Assembly: GCA_029939445.1 (NCBI GenBank)
Contig: JAOZSY010000001.1
Location: forward strand, 19,214 to 62,057
DNA length: 42,844 nucleotides
From: Bacteroidales bacterium
Lineage (GTDB): Bacteria > Bacteroidota > Bacteroidia > Bacteroidales > UBA1556
Direction: 5' to 3'
This document shows, piece by piece, positions 8,526-18,339 of the stretch. Both the position numbers and the translations under genes were made by a program. Position 1 is the stretch's first letter; every line of letters begins with the position of its first letter. Under the pieces are notes generated by a model. The model ran no database searches and was not told the DNA's origin. It saw nothing but the letters and a program-made list of their open reading frames with translations.

Positions 8526-11066
8526 TTAATATCTTGCGTTTATGTCTTCCAATAATTGTTCCAATGTTTGAATGTCCGAAATAAGAACATCGCGAGCTTT
8601 GCTGCCTTTGCTTTCTCCAACAATTCCTACAGCTTCTAATTGATCAATTATTCTTCCTGCACGGTTATAGCCAAGCTTCATTTTTCGTTGAATAAGTGAT
8701 GTGCTTCCTTGTTGATTGTTTACAATCATGCGTGCAGCATCTTCAAATAGCTCATCTCTATCGTCCATATCGATATCAGATTTTCCGCTGTCCTCATCAC
8801 CAATAAATTCAGGTAAATTAAAAGCGCTTGCATAACCTTTTTGGTCACTAATAAAGTCTACAATTTTTTCTACCTCTGGAGTATCAACAAATGCACATTG
8901 TAAGCGAATAATGCCATCTCCTTTGGAGAAAAGCATATCACCTCTACCAATTAACTGATCGGCACCACCTGCATCAAGTATTGTTCTTGAATCTATTTTA
9001 GAAGTTACTCTAAATGCAATTCTAGCAGGAAAGTTTGCTTTAATCATCCCCGTAATTACATTCACACTAGGTCTTTGAGTTGCTATAATTAAGTGTATAC
9101 CAATGGCCCGGGCAAGTTGTGCTAATCGAGCAATAGGTCCTTCTATTTCTTTACCAGCAGTCATTATTAAATCTGCAAATTCATCAATTACTAGTACAAT
9201 ATATGGTAAATATCGGTGCCCATTCTCAGGGTTTAATTTGCGAGCAACAAATTTGACATTATATTCCTTAAGGTTTTTAGTGCCAGCTATTTTTAGTAAG
9301 TCATATCGCTCGTCCATTTCAATACATAACGAGTTTAAGGTAGTTACCACATCTTTATTATCAGTAATAATAGCATCAGTTTTATCAGGAAGTTTTGCTA
9401 AATAATGCTTCTCTATTTTTGAGAATAAAGAAAATTCAACTTTTTTAGGATCCACCATCACAAACTTAAGCTGTGCTGGGTGTTTCTTGTATAAGAGAGA
9501 TGTTATAATTGCATTTAGACCTACAGATTTTCCCTGGCCAGTAGCACCTGCAACAAGTAAGTGAGGCATCTTAGCTAAGTCGAAAACAAAAGTTTCGTTA
9601 CTAATAGTTTTCCCTATAGCTACTGGTAGATCAAATTTTGCATTCTGAAATTTCTCACTAGCAATAATTGTTTTCATAGAAACAATTTCAGGATTAGAAT
9701 TAGGAACCTCAATACCTATAGTTCCTCTCCCTGGAATAGGAGCAATAATACGTATGCCAAGAGCTGCTAAGCTCATAGCTATATCATCTTCTAGGTTTTT
9801 TATTTTTGAAATACGAACTCCTGGAGCAGGTATTATTTCATATAGAGTGATAGTAGGCCCAATTGTAGCCTTTATTTTATCAATCTTTATTTTATAATTT
9901 GACAGTGTTTCTACAATTCTGTTTTTATTGCTTTCTAATTCCTCTCTATTTATAGTTATATTGTTGGATGAACTATGCTCTGCCAATAAATCTAATGGTG
10001 GATTCTTGAAATTAGCTAAGTCTTCTTTTGGGTCATATGGAGTATCTATACCGTGAGTATTTAGTTTGTTTTCATTAACTAAAGCTTCTTCATCTGAACT
10101 TTCAATCGTTAAGTTAATATCTTCCTCACTAACTTCATCAACAATTATTTCTTCATTGTTTTGTGTAAGCTCAATTTCAAAATCATTAGTCTCGTCAGTA
10201 GAAGTTTCTTTAGTAGTTGTGTCATTTGTAATTACCTCAAACTCTTCGCTCGCTACTTTATTATCACTATTGTCAGTTATACTGCTGTCACTTTCTTGGT
10301 CAAAGGTTATTTCAGTATTTTTTTCTTCGTGGAGAGCTGCAAGATCATTAATGCTTAATCCATCAACTTCATAATTATCAAGATTCTGTTTTTCTTCAGT
10401 GGCTTTTGTTTTTATAAAACCTTGAATATAGTTTATTAGGTCAAAAGCAAAAACTAGAAATATAATTAATGAAAATATAATTATGATTATTAATCCAGGG
10501 CTTCCAAGCAATCCATTAAGATAACGGCTTACTTGTTGGCCAAAAATACCACCAAATATTGACGCTTTAGCGCCATTACTGAATATTAGACCTGCCGTAA
10601 TAGAAACCCAAACTAAGGCAAATACGCTATGACGAATAGCTCTTTTTATTGATAAAATTCTTAAACCACTAAGTAACCTTAAACTAATTAAACCTGTAAT
10701 ATATAGAATAAAAAATGCTGAAATACCAAACCACTCTTTTATTAATGATTGAGAAAAAGCAGCTCCTAATCTTCCAGTAATATTATTAACATAAATATCT
10801 TGGTCTAAGAAAACTCTTCCTAAACCTATGTTAGAGAATATGTCGTCGTTATTTAAACTAAACCAACTTATAAAAAATGAAATAAAAGCAATGAATAAAT
10901 ATATTGTGAAAAAGAAAAGAAATAGGCCAAAAGACTTAACAAAACGTTCGTCTTTTAGAAAAGAAAAAATACTTGGCATCTTAAAAGATTTGCCTCCCTT
11001 TTTCTTAGTTTTTTTTGACGATTGTTTTTTGTCCTTTTTATTACCTTTACCAATGGCGTTCTTCAC
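8526..11066 (-). CDS. ftsK: DNA translocase FtsK
   Basis: This 846-residue protein has a Lys-rich N-terminus and four membrane helices (about 45-68, 112-133, 145-165 and 190-213). A long acidic Ser/Thr/Glu linker (about 222-345) follows. The RecA-like motor carries Walker A GATGQGKS at 507-514 and Walker B VLVIDEF at 624-630. A C-terminal winged-helix gamma domain spans about 770-835. FtsK pumps chromosome DNA through the closing septum and activates dimer resolution. It starts 33 bases after an unknown exported protein and is followed by lolA, probably as one operon. Confidence 0.97.
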   Translation of the reverse strand: MKNAIGKGNKKDKKQSSKKTKKKGGKSFKMPSIFSFLKDERFVKSFGLFLFFFTIYLFIAFISFFISWFSLNNDDIFSNIGLGRVFLDQDIYVNNITGRLGAAFSQSLIKEWFGISAFFILYITGLISLRLLSGLRILSIKRAIRHSVFALVWVSITAGLIFSNGAKASIFGGIFGQQVSRYLNGLLGSPGLIIIIIFSLIIFLVFAFDLINYIQGFIKTKATEEKQNLDNYEVDGLSINDLAALHEEKNTEITFDQESDSSITDNSDNKVASEEFEVITNDTTTKETSTDETNDFEIELTQNNEEIIVDEVSEEDINLTIESSDEEALVNENKLNTHGIDTPYDPKEDLANFKNPPLDLLAEHSSSNNITINREELESNKNRIVETLSNYKIKIDKIKATIGPTITLYEIIPAPGVRISKIKNLEDDIAMSLAALGIRIIAPIPGRGTIGIEVPNSNPEIVSMKTIIASEKFQNAKFDLPVAIGKTISNETFVFDLAKMPHLLVAGATGQGKSVGLNAIITSLLYKKHPAQLKFVMVDPKKVEFSLFSKIEKHYLAKLPDKTDAIITDNKDVVTTLNSLCIEMDERYDLLKIAGTKNLKEYNVKFVARKLNPENGHRYLPYIVLVIDEFADLIMTAGKEIEGPIARLAQLARAIGIHLIIATQRPSVNVITGMIKANFPARIAFRVTSKIDSRTILDAGGADQLIGRGDMLFSKGDGIIRLQCAFVDTPEVEKIVDFISDQKGYASAFNLPEFIGDEDSGKSDIDMDDRDELFEDAARMIVNNQQGSTSLIQRKMKLGYNRAGRIIDQLEAVGIVGESKGSKARDVLISDIQTLEQLLEDINARY

Positions 11067-11099
11067 TGCTTATATTTTTTATTAATTTGTAAAAATATC

Positions 11100-11807
11100 T
11101 TATTTGCCCTGTAAATAATCCATCAATTCTTTCTCTTGGTCAGGAGTAAACTCTTTAAAGTCCGATGGTAAGAAGAAATCTAAATCGCTAACTTTACCTT
11201 TCTTGACATTTGTAGCTACCATTTTTGTAATTATCTGTGAGCTTACGTTATAATACTCAAGTAATTCGCCATTGATACCTTCGTATGGTCCACCTTCGTT
11301 AGATTTTAAGTTCCCAAGTTTTGGGCAGTAATATACGCTAAACATGCGCTCTACAGTGATAATTCCTGGCTTTGGAGTGAAAGTGACAATTGCCTTATTA
11401 CAAATATAACCTGCAATTTCTTTTTTGTCTTCCGATAAGTCTATCTGTGTAGTGTATTCGCGTGAAGAATCTTGCTTTGCCTCAATTTCGCTTAACTTAG
11501 TAATAATTGCAGCTTTGCGTAGGCCAGACTCAATTAATACCATAAACTGGTCAGTTTCTGGGTTTGAGATATAGGTTAATCCTCCACCAGGTTTTTCTAT
11601 GTCAAATTTTGACATTCCATCATACATCATTACGGTTTGCGATTTAGGAAATTTTCCCATCTCAATGCTGGTAAGTTCATCGCTCTCGTAACTTAGGTCG
11701 TAAGTAATAGTCCCTCTAAATTGTTTGTTCTTCTTTTTTGATGTAACCGATGTAAGTATTACTGTAGATATAACAGCAATAATAACAATGAATGTGATTC
11801 GTTTCAT
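11100..11807 (-). CDS. Exported protein of unknown function (DUF4412/GLPGLI-like)
   Basis: The protein has 235 residues with an N-terminal hydrophobic helix (residues 4-22) that is either a signal peptide or an anchor. The body is beta-rich (FRGTITYDLSYES, TYISNPETDQFMVLI, AGYICNKAIVTFTP), resembling Bacteroidota families such as DUF4412 or GLPGLI whose role is unknown. The resemblance is weak and I cannot confirm it. It leads a run with ftsK and lolA on the same strand with a short gap, so an envelope role is plausible. No conserved catalytic motif is visible. Confidence 0.7.
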   Translation of the reverse strand: MKRITFIVIIAVISTVILTSVTSKKKNKQFRGTITYDLSYESDELTSIEMGKFPKSQTVMMYDGMSKFDIEKPGGGLTYISNPETDQFMVLIESGLRKAAIITKLSEIEAKQDSSREYTTQIDLSEDKKEIAGYICNKAIVTFTPKPGIITVERMFSVYYCPKLGNLKSNEGGPYEGINGELLEYYNVSSQIITKMVATNVKKGKVSDLDFFLPSDFKEFTPDQEKELMDYLQGK

Positions 11808-11844
11808 ATTAAATGTTATTTGTTAAAAGTTGTATTAAGTTGAA

Positions 11845-11870
11845 ATACAGTACTGTATCTATATATAGAT
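11845..11870. promoter_or_regulatory. Two overlapping 14-bp palindromes in a divergent promoter region
   Basis: ATACAGTACTGTAT (11845-11858) and ATCTATATATAGAT (11857-11870) are both perfect palindromes and share two bases. They lie in the 227-base gap between the minus-strand exported protein/ftsK run and the plus-strand glycosyltransferase. They may be operator sites. The second is AT-rich and could be chance. Confidence 0.3.
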
Positions 11871-12001
11871 TGGTTCCAGTATTATTTACAATTATACAAT
11901 AAAAGTAGTGATACATTAGGAAATTATTATAATTGTATTTAAAGACTTATTAAAGGTATAATGTGGATAAAGTTGCCTATAGTTATGATGGCTTTTTACT
12001 G

Positions 12002-12009
12002 TATATTTG
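12002..12009 (+). promoter_or_regulatory. Candidate -7 box (TATATTTG) for the glycosyltransferase
   Basis: TATATTTG lies 25 bases before the TTG start at 12035. The nearest TTG upstream (11973-11975) is 26 bases away, longer than usual. Confidence 0.4.
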
Positions 12010-12034
12010 CCAATGCATTATCTAAAATAGTAAT

Positions 12035-13201
12035 TTGAAATTATTAGTAATTACTTCTCGAGTACCTTGGCCCCTTGATAAAGGTGATAAACTTCGTATT
12101 TATCATCAGATTAGGTATTTATCAAAAACTTATGAGATTGAACTAATTGCATTAAGCTCAAAAAGTAATAATGAGATAGCTGCTGCTAAATTAAGTAAGT
12201 ATTGTAATAAGATACATTTTTTACATATTAATAGATTAGCAAATATTTTAGGTGTTGTTGGTGCTTTTCTTGGTAATAAACCACTACAAATTGGTTACTT
12301 CTATAATAGAAATACTAATAATAAAATCCAAAGAATAATATCAGAGAGTAAAGCTGATTTTGTTTATGGACAGTTAATAAGAGTTGCTGAGTATATTCGT
12401 TATACTAAAATCCCTAAAGTTTTAGACATACAAGATGCTTTCTCAAAAGGTCTTGAACGTAGAGCGGCAAAGGCTAAAGGATTTACAAAGTATGTTCTTA
12501 ATATAGAGTATAAGAGGATGCTTGCTTATGAGAAAAATGAATTGGATGATTTTGAAGGACTTTCTATCATTACGCAAGCTGATAAGAGTCTATTGCCATC
12601 TCGAATTCAAGAAAGAACTTCAATAGTACCAAATGGAGTGGATTTTGACTTCTTTAAAAAGCAAAATTCTCAAAAGAAATATGATATTGTTTTCACAGGA
12701 AATATGAATTATGCGCCAAATATTATGGCGGCTATTTTCTTAGTAAAAGATATAATGCCTTTAGTTTGGAAAAAGTATGAAAAAGTAAGGGTGCTACTTG
12801 CAGGCGCCTCACCTCATACATCTGTTAAAGCTTTAAGAGGTGATAGGGTAGTGGTTAGTGGCTGGATTGATGATATAAGAGATGCTTATTCTGAATCAGA
12901 TATTTTTGTTGCTCCTATGCAAATTGGAATTGGTCTTCAGAATAAATTATTGGAAGCAATGGCTATGGAAATGCCTTGCGTAACTTCCGAATTGGCAAAT
13001 CAAGCACTTAAAGCTATCGATGGAAAACAAGTTCTTATAAGTGAGAATAATGACGCTGGATTATTTGCTGAGCAAATAATAAAATTAATTACTGACAAGA
13101 ATTTAGCCGAAAAAATAGCTAAAGAAGGTCATTCTTTTGTGAAAGATAATTATGATTGGGAAAGCGCTGTTGATCAGCTAGGAACTCTTTTTGTAAAATA
13201 A
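12035..13201 (+). CDS. GT4-type glycosyltransferase
   Basis: The protein has 388 residues and would transfer a sugar from an activated donor to a cell-surface glycan or lipid. It has the two-Rossmann GT-B layout. The N-terminal half begins ITSRVPWPLDKGDKLRIYHQ, like the sugar transferases of the TIGR03087 kind. The C-terminal half has FTGNMNYAPN, the DIFVAP strand and GIGLQNKLLEAMAMEMPCV, which holds the donor-binding ExxxE-like region. The start is TTG: it gives the family-typical N-terminus and follows a -7 box. It stands alone and converges with the next gene, so its pathway cannot be read from context. Confidence 0.85.
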   Translation: MKLLVITSRVPWPLDKGDKLRIYHQIRYLSKTYEIELIALSSKSNNEIAAAKLSKYCNKIHFLHINRLANILGVVGAFLGNKPLQIGYFYNRNTNNKIQRIISESKADFVYGQLIRVAEYIRYTKIPKVLDIQDAFSKGLERRAAKAKGFTKYVLNIEYKRMLAYEKNELDDFEGLSIITQADKSLLPSRIQERTSIVPNGVDFDFFKKQNSQKKYDIVFTGNMNYAPNIMAAIFLVKDIMPLVWKKYEKVRVLLAGASPHTSVKALRGDRVVVSGWIDDIRDAYSESDIFVAPMQIGIGLQNKLLEAMAMEMPCVTSELANQALKAIDGKQVLISENNDAGLFAEQIIKLITDKNLAEKIAKEGHSFVKDNYDWESAVDQLGTLFVK

Positions 13202-13206
13202 ATCAA

Positions 13207-15975
13207 TTACCTAAGTAAAGTAACAGTTCCTGTAATTTCATATGATTCAATACTATCTTCTTTCACCTGAATAATCCACGCATATACGCCATCAGGAGCA
13301 GGTTCTCCTTTAAATAACCCATCCCAACTCTCATTCATATCATTAGTTTCATAAATCTTCTGACCATAACGATTGAAAATTATCATTGTGAATTTAGCTG
13401 TATTTGAAATAATTCCTTTAGCACTAAAATAATCGTTTAACCCATCTCCATTTGGAGTAAAAGCTGTAGGTACATATACTGCACAATTCTCTACAACCAA
13501 ATATATAGATGCTGTATCGTAGCAATTAGTTAGTTGCTGAGTATTTATTGCCAATAATGAGAATCGTTTCGAAGTATTTGCAATTTCTTTTATTATATGC
13601 GAAGTAGATCCATTATCCCATTTATACGACATTCCTCCATTTGCTGTTAGAGTGACCTCTCCAGCACGACATATAGTATCGTAATTTGAGTAAATATAAG
13701 CTACTGGATTGTCAAGTATTTCAACTAAAACTTTAGCACTGTCTTCACATGTATTTATATCTTTTACAGTAACATAGTACGAGGTGCTATTAATAGGAGA
13801 GACTGTTTGATTAGAAGTATTTATTCCATTATTCCACTCATAGGAGATGCCCCCCGTTGCTTTCAAATTAGCATTAGTTCCTTCGCAGATTACAGTGTCG
13901 TTACTTATGGTTATATTTGGTAAATCTGCTACTGTTACCGTAGTAAAAGTATCTGCAACGCATGCATTATTATCAGTAATTGTAACGTGATAAACCGTTG
14001 TTGTAACTGGAGTTACACTATTGGTGTCTGTATTTATACCATTATTCCAATGGTATAAAACTCCTCCACCAGCTTTTAAACTAGCATTTGTGCCAATACA
14101 GATTAATGTGTCAACAGATATTTCCATAGTTGGAAGTGGTACAAGTGCAACTTCAATGGTGTCATAACTACTGCAGCCCAGAGGCGATGTAGCTATTAAT
14201 GAATAAGATGTCGTATTTGTAGGGGTAATTGAAATAGAATTAGTATTGTCTCCATTACTCCAATTTAAAGTTGAGTTTGGAATGTCGTTATTGCTATATA
14301 TTGTAATAGAATTATTGGTGCATATATTTGTATCATTACCTAGCTCTATTTGTGGTGAAGGATTTATTGACACAAATAATGTTGTATCATACTGGCAACC
14401 TGCATTGTCAATCATGGTATAAGTAATAGGTTGTTGTCCTGCAAAATCTACCACTTGATATGTAGTATCGCCAATACCATAATTCCAATATGTAGTGTCT
14501 ATAATAGGAGTGTATCCCCATGCAACTGGTAATAACGATGGGGCAAAATCTATTCCCCAAGAAAAGATAAAACCATTATCAATTGCGAGGTTATCAGTTA
14601 CTGTAATACTCCATGTGCCGTTAAGTGGACAGCCTAATAAATTTGTAATTGGAGTTTCTGGTTTATATTGTATTATTGGAAGTGTGCCAGTTGCTGTTGA
14701 TGTAGCAGGGTAGGCTGCTGATGGTGGTAAGTAATTATGACCTACATACGATGCTCCTAGTACGTCGGTAAACGAATATTGATAAAGTGAGAATGCAGCA
14801 GCCATAGTAGTACTACCCCCAGATAACCAGTGATACATATAGCCTAAGCCAGAAACAGGAGCTGAATTATTATCGATTGGCTCACCAAGGAAATTAGAAT
14901 TTCCGCCAGGGTAGGATTTTAAAGTAACTGTTGAATTATTAGGACATTTTACTACTAAATTTAAATCGCCAATATATGAATGCTCAATTTCCATGAATAT
15001 TTTTAATAGATCATTCGCGTTTTGTAAAATCTGACCTGTGCCAAATCCATTGAAAATAAGATTTGAAGTATAAGAAACTCCAGAGCCATCAGGCAAATAT
15101 GTTGTGCCTGCAACTGATAATGATGGAGTAACAGACCATGCAGTAGGTTCTACATAACCCATTTGTAATGTAGAATCGTATTGGCAAAATTGCATAGGAG
15201 AAACTACTGTGCCTGTAAAATCAGGCGGTGTGGAAACTCTAATCCTAACTTCAGTAGACTGTGCAGCTCCACATCCAATGGTATCGGATGCTAGAATATA
15301 AGCGTTATAACCTTGTATGTTATTTATTGTTGTAGTAATATTTTGTCCAGAAACATTATTGTTGCCACCAAAATTCCATGTAAAAGCAGTTGTAGTAGTA
15401 TCTTGATGATAGTATAGATCATTAAGGTAAAAACTTGCTGAAGCTCTTAGTTGAACAGTGTCACCCGGACAAATATCTATATAATATATACCACTATCTA
15501 TAGTAAAAGGGGGTGTGGATTGGGTAATAATTGTATTATAACTTTGGCAAGGAATATTGCAACTAACAGAAGCATCCCATCCGGTACTAGAACCTACAGA
15601 TGTCCACCTAATAGTAAGTTTGCCTTGTGTTCCTAAGAAAGTGGCTCTTATTGTTTGCCCAATAGGAGAGTTTCCGCTATTAAAAATTGCAATTAAAGGA
15701 GCGTTAACATCTGCTCCATCAAAAATTTCAAGTAAATCTCCAATTTGAACATTGAAAGAATTAAAAGTGATATTTGTAAAATCAATGATTGGTGAAAATG
15801 TTACCACATAGGCTTCTCCTGAATTATAATTTCCTGTGGCTCCTCCTGAATCATAAAAAGTGCCTGCGCAAGTAGAAATAGTCTGCCCATTATAGGTGTT
15901 AATTTTATATATTTGCCCCAAAGTAATGCTCGTACTAAAAGCTATTACTACGAGTAGAAGTATTAATCTTTTCAA
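13207..15975 (-). CDS. Surface protein with CUB and P-domain-like regions and T9SS type B sorting domain
   Basis: The start at TTG 15975 gives 922 residues with a clean signal peptide (MKRLILLLVVIAF...LGQ). An upstream in-frame ATG at 16026 would add 17 residues and is the alternative. A CUB-like domain occupies roughly the first 115 mature residues (CAGTFYDSGGATGNY, ILEIFDG-type motifs). Next come a PKD/Ig-like part and a proprotein-convertase P-like domain (IEHSYIGDLNLVV ... GTWSITVTDN). Tandem Ig-like repeats follow, two with nearly the same pattern (GTNAxLKAxGG, then WNNGINT). The C-terminus has YVPTAFTPNGDGLND and a Gly/Trp-rich tail ending TGTVTLLR, the gliding motility-associated type B T9SS signal. 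It is probably cell-surface or secreted; partner unknown. Confidence 0.92.
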   Translation of the reverse strand: MKRLILLLVVIAFSTSITLGQIYKINTYNGQTISTCAGTFYDSGGATGNYNSGEAYVVTFSPIIDFTNITFNSFNVQIGDLLEIFDGADVNAPLIAIFNSGNSPIGQTIRATFLGTQGKLTIRWTSVGSSTGWDASVSCNIPCQSYNTIITQSTPPFTIDSGIYYIDICPGDTVQLRASASFYLNDLYYHQDTTTTAFTWNFGGNNNVSGQNITTTINNIQGYNAYILASDTIGCGAAQSTEVRIRVSTPPDFTGTVVSPMQFCQYDSTLQMGYVEPTAWSVTPSLSVAGTTYLPDGSGVSYTSNLIFNGFGTGQILQNANDLLKIFMEIEHSYIGDLNLVVKCPNNSTVTLKSYPGGNSNFLGEPIDNNSAPVSGLGYMYHWLSGGSTTMAAAFSLYQYSFTDVLGASYVGHNYLPPSAAYPATSTATGTLPIIQYKPETPITNLLGCPLNGTWSITVTDNLAIDNGFIFSWGIDFAPSLLPVAWGYTPIIDTTYWNYGIGDTTYQVVDFAGQQPITYTMIDNAGCQYDTTLFVSINPSPQIELGNDTNICTNNSITIYSNNDIPNSTLNWSNGDNTNSISITPTNTTSYSLIATSPLGCSSYDTIEVALVPLPTMEISVDTLICIGTNASLKAGGGVLYHWNNGINTDTNSVTPVTTTVYHVTITDNNACVADTFTTVTVADLPNITISNDTVICEGTNANLKATGGISYEWNNGINTSNQTVSPINSTSYYVTVKDINTCEDSAKVLVEILDNPVAYIYSNYDTICRAGEVTLTANGGMSYKWDNGSTSHIIKEIANTSKRFSLLAINTQQLTNCYDTASIYLVVENCAVYVPTAFTPNGDGLNDYFSAKGIISNTAKFTMIIFNRYGQKIYETNDMNESWDGLFKGEPAPDGVYAWIIQVKEDSIESYEITGTVTLLR

Positions 15976-16216
15976 AACAATTATTATTAATTTAAGGCTG
16001 TAAATGTACTGAAATGGTGAATACAATAGTCTATTTAAACTAAAAATATATAATTATTTAAATAATACCTAATTGTGTTATTTAAATTCACACCTAAAAC
16101 TAGCAAATAATTAACATTATTATAAATAAGTGTTGGTTTTTTCGACACTTTGCGGTATTATTAGAATATATAGTTATCATTTCTTAAAATATTATAGATT
16201 AATAGATTAATAAGTA

Positions 16217-16224
16217 TATCTTTG
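16217..16224 (+). promoter_or_regulatory. Candidate -7 box (TATCTTTG) for the 608-residue unknown protein
   Basis: TATCTTTG lies 83 bases upstream of the ATG at 16307. No TTG is found at the usual -33 spacing. The rest of the 16027-16306 gap is AT-rich and shows no other feature. Confidence 0.4.
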
Positions 16225-16306
16225 CTGCAAATTGCAATAATATTCTGGTTCTTTAATGAATTATAAAATATAAGATTGCTAAGTGTAAATTAATAATTAT
16301 AAAAAT

Positions 16307-18133
16307 ATGTCAAAAACACATTCGTTTCATATACCAGTGTTGGGCATAGGATATAGTATCGATTCGCCGCTGAAGGTTTCAAAATTCGGCATAGATTCGG
16401 TGATATCCTTGGTCGATGATATACTCGTTGAACGAGTACGTAAGGTGTATAGCGAGAAGTACAAGATTTCTTACCAGGAAATTACTGATAAGATTGACGA
16501 CTTTCGCGCAAAAAGAATTACTTCTTATTTGAACTTTATTAATAAGGTGTCAGAAGAAAAGATTGCAGAGCTTCGTAGTGGTGCTCAAGACAAGATTGAA
16601 GAAATAAAAGAGTATTTTAGTTATCTTCCTGATTCGTCTGAAGTAAAAAAAGAATTTGATTATTTCATCTCTCAGAGAAAAACTGGTTTTGATGAATTCA
16701 AATCTTGGTTGTCAGCCAATATCAAAATGGGTAGTATCGATGTTAATATTATGACGAAAATCGATAAGGATAATTATAAGAATGGAGTGCAACTTCCTGT
16801 AGAATATAATGATGCTCATGCGGCATTACGTGGTTATGCAGAAAGTGATCTAAATTCTTCAATTATATTATCAGCAGGGATGAACCCTCGTTTATTTAAT
16901 TATATGGAAAATTTCCGCGATTTTTTTCCTGATTCGTACGGTCGTATCAAGAAAAAAATTGTATTAAAAGTAAGCGACTATCGTTCAGCGTTGATTCAAG
17001 GTAAATATTTAGCTAAAAAAGGTATTTGGGTTTCCGAATATAGAATAGAGTCTGGTCTGAATTGTGGAGGTCACGCCTTTGCTACTGATGGATATCTATT
17101 GGGGCCTGTGCTTAATGAGTTTAAAGAAAAACGTGATGAACTAATTGCTTCTGTAGGAAGTATATTTATGTCTTCTTTGGTTGCCAAAGGAAAAGTTATT
17201 CCTAAGCAAGTACCAAAATTAATGATTACTGCTCAGGGTGGTGTCGGAACTTCTGAAGAACATAACTTCTTAATTGATGAATACAATATTGACTCTGTAG
17301 GTTGGGGAACTCCATTTCTTTTGGTGCCTGAAGCTACAAGTATTGATGAAGAAACTATAGAAAGATTATCTGTTGCTAAAGAAAAAGACCTATATTTAAG
17401 TGATATTTCACCTTTAGGAGTTCCTTTTAATTCTTTAAGAGGTAATACTAAGGATATTGAGAAAATGGCGCGAATAGCAAAAGGTACTCCAGGTAGTCCT
17501 TGTCCAAAAAAATATGTTGCCCTTAATAGAGAGTTTACAGAAAAGTCAATCTGTACGGCTTCGCGTCGTTATCAGAAAATGGCTATAAAGAGACTTGATG
17601 ATCAAGAGCTTTCTATTGAAGAGTATCAATCTAAGTACGATAAGATAGTTGATAAATCATGCATATGTGTAGGGCTAAGTACTGCTACTCTTAAAGTTAA
17701 TAAGCTTAGTACTAAGGTAGAAGGAGATGGTATTTCAGTATGCCCTGGACCTAATATGGCATATTTCTCAAAGACTTTATCTCTTAAACAAATGATAGGG
17801 CATATATACGGTAAGGAGAATGCAATCAATGGCGTTGATAGACCAAATATGTTTATTAAAGAGTTAGATCTTTATCTTGATTATTTAAAAGATAAAATAG
17901 AGGAAGGTAAGGTTGGTCTTAATAAGCGACAAGAGAAATATCTAAATACATTTGCAAATAATTTGCAATTAGGTATAGACTATTATTCTGATCTATTTGA
18001 TAGATTAAGTGGAGAACTAGGGTCTAAACGTAAGGAAATGATAGCACAACTATCAGAGAAGAATGATCAGTTAGTTGATTTGTTTGACTCAATTTCAGAG
18101 CTTAAAATAGAACTAGTACCTGTTAAATCATAA
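16307..18133 (+). CDS. Large unrecognised protein with conserved-looking Cys/Gly motifs
   Basis: This 608-residue protein has no signal peptide or membrane helix, so it is probably cytosolic. I cannot assign a named family with confidence; it looks like a conserved Bacteroidota protein of unknown function. Visible features are LGIGYSIDSPLKVSKFGIDS at the N-terminus, a helical part (about 40-140), and ESGLNCGGHAFATDG (248-262). Then come TAQGGVGTSEEHNFL (308-322) with VGWGTPFLLVPEAT, and four Cys sites: SPCP (399), SICTAS (416), CIC (452, 454) and VCPGP (479). A helical tail follows (about 515-600). The Gly-rich central part resembles TIM-barrel flavin enzymes, and the cysteines could bind a metal or Fe-S cluster; both are inference. 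It is a single-gene unit 206 bases before HU. Confidence 0.85.
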   Translation: MSKTHSFHIPVLGIGYSIDSPLKVSKFGIDSVISLVDDILVERVRKVYSEKYKISYQEITDKIDDFRAKRITSYLNFINKVSEEKIAELRSGAQDKIEEIKEYFSYLPDSSEVKKEFDYFISQRKTGFDEFKSWLSANIKMGSIDVNIMTKIDKDNYKNGVQLPVEYNDAHAALRGYAESDLNSSIILSAGMNPRLFNYMENFRDFFPDSYGRIKKKIVLKVSDYRSALIQGKYLAKKGIWVSEYRIESGLNCGGHAFATDGYLLGPVLNEFKEKRDELIASVGSIFMSSLVAKGKVIPKQVPKLMITAQGGVGTSEEHNFLIDEYNIDSVGWGTPFLLVPEATSIDEETIERLSVAKEKDLYLSDISPLGVPFNSLRGNTKDIEKMARIAKGTPGSPCPKKYVALNREFTEKSICTASRRYQKMAIKRLDDQELSIEEYQSKYDKIVDKSCICVGLSTATLKVNKLSTKVEGDGISVCPGPNMAYFSKTLSLKQMIGHIYGKENAINGVDRPNMFIKELDLYLDYLKDKIEEGKVGLNKRQEKYLNTFANNLQLGIDYYSDLFDRLSGELGSKRKEMIAQLSEKNDQLVDLFDSISELKIELVPVKS

Positions 18134-18245
18134 TTATTTAATGATTGTAAACCATATAGTAAGTCGTTTTTCAATGATCTAGATAATGCGACTTATTAAT
18201 TATTATTAAAATTAGAGTTAAGTTATATTTTTTTTATAAAAAACC

Positions 18246-18275
18246 TTGATACTAATGAAATTATAATTATCTTTG
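18246..18275 (+). promoter_or_regulatory. HU promoter (TTG-19-TATCTTTG)
   Basis: TTG at 18246-18248 and TATCTTTG at 18268-18275 are 19 bases apart, the best match to the Bacteroidota promoter in this window. The HU start is at 18340, giving a leader of roughly 60 bases. Confidence 0.7.
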
Positions 18276-18339
18276 CAGCCCTAAATAATATGATTATTTA
18301 TTCTTTTGATTTTTAATAACAATATAAATATAAATAAAT

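Noticed and set aside
18161..18200. Hairpin TAGTAAGTCG/CGACTTATTA after the 608-residue gene
   Set aside because: The loop is 22 bases, the stem has a wobble pair, and no T run follows; too weak to call a terminator.
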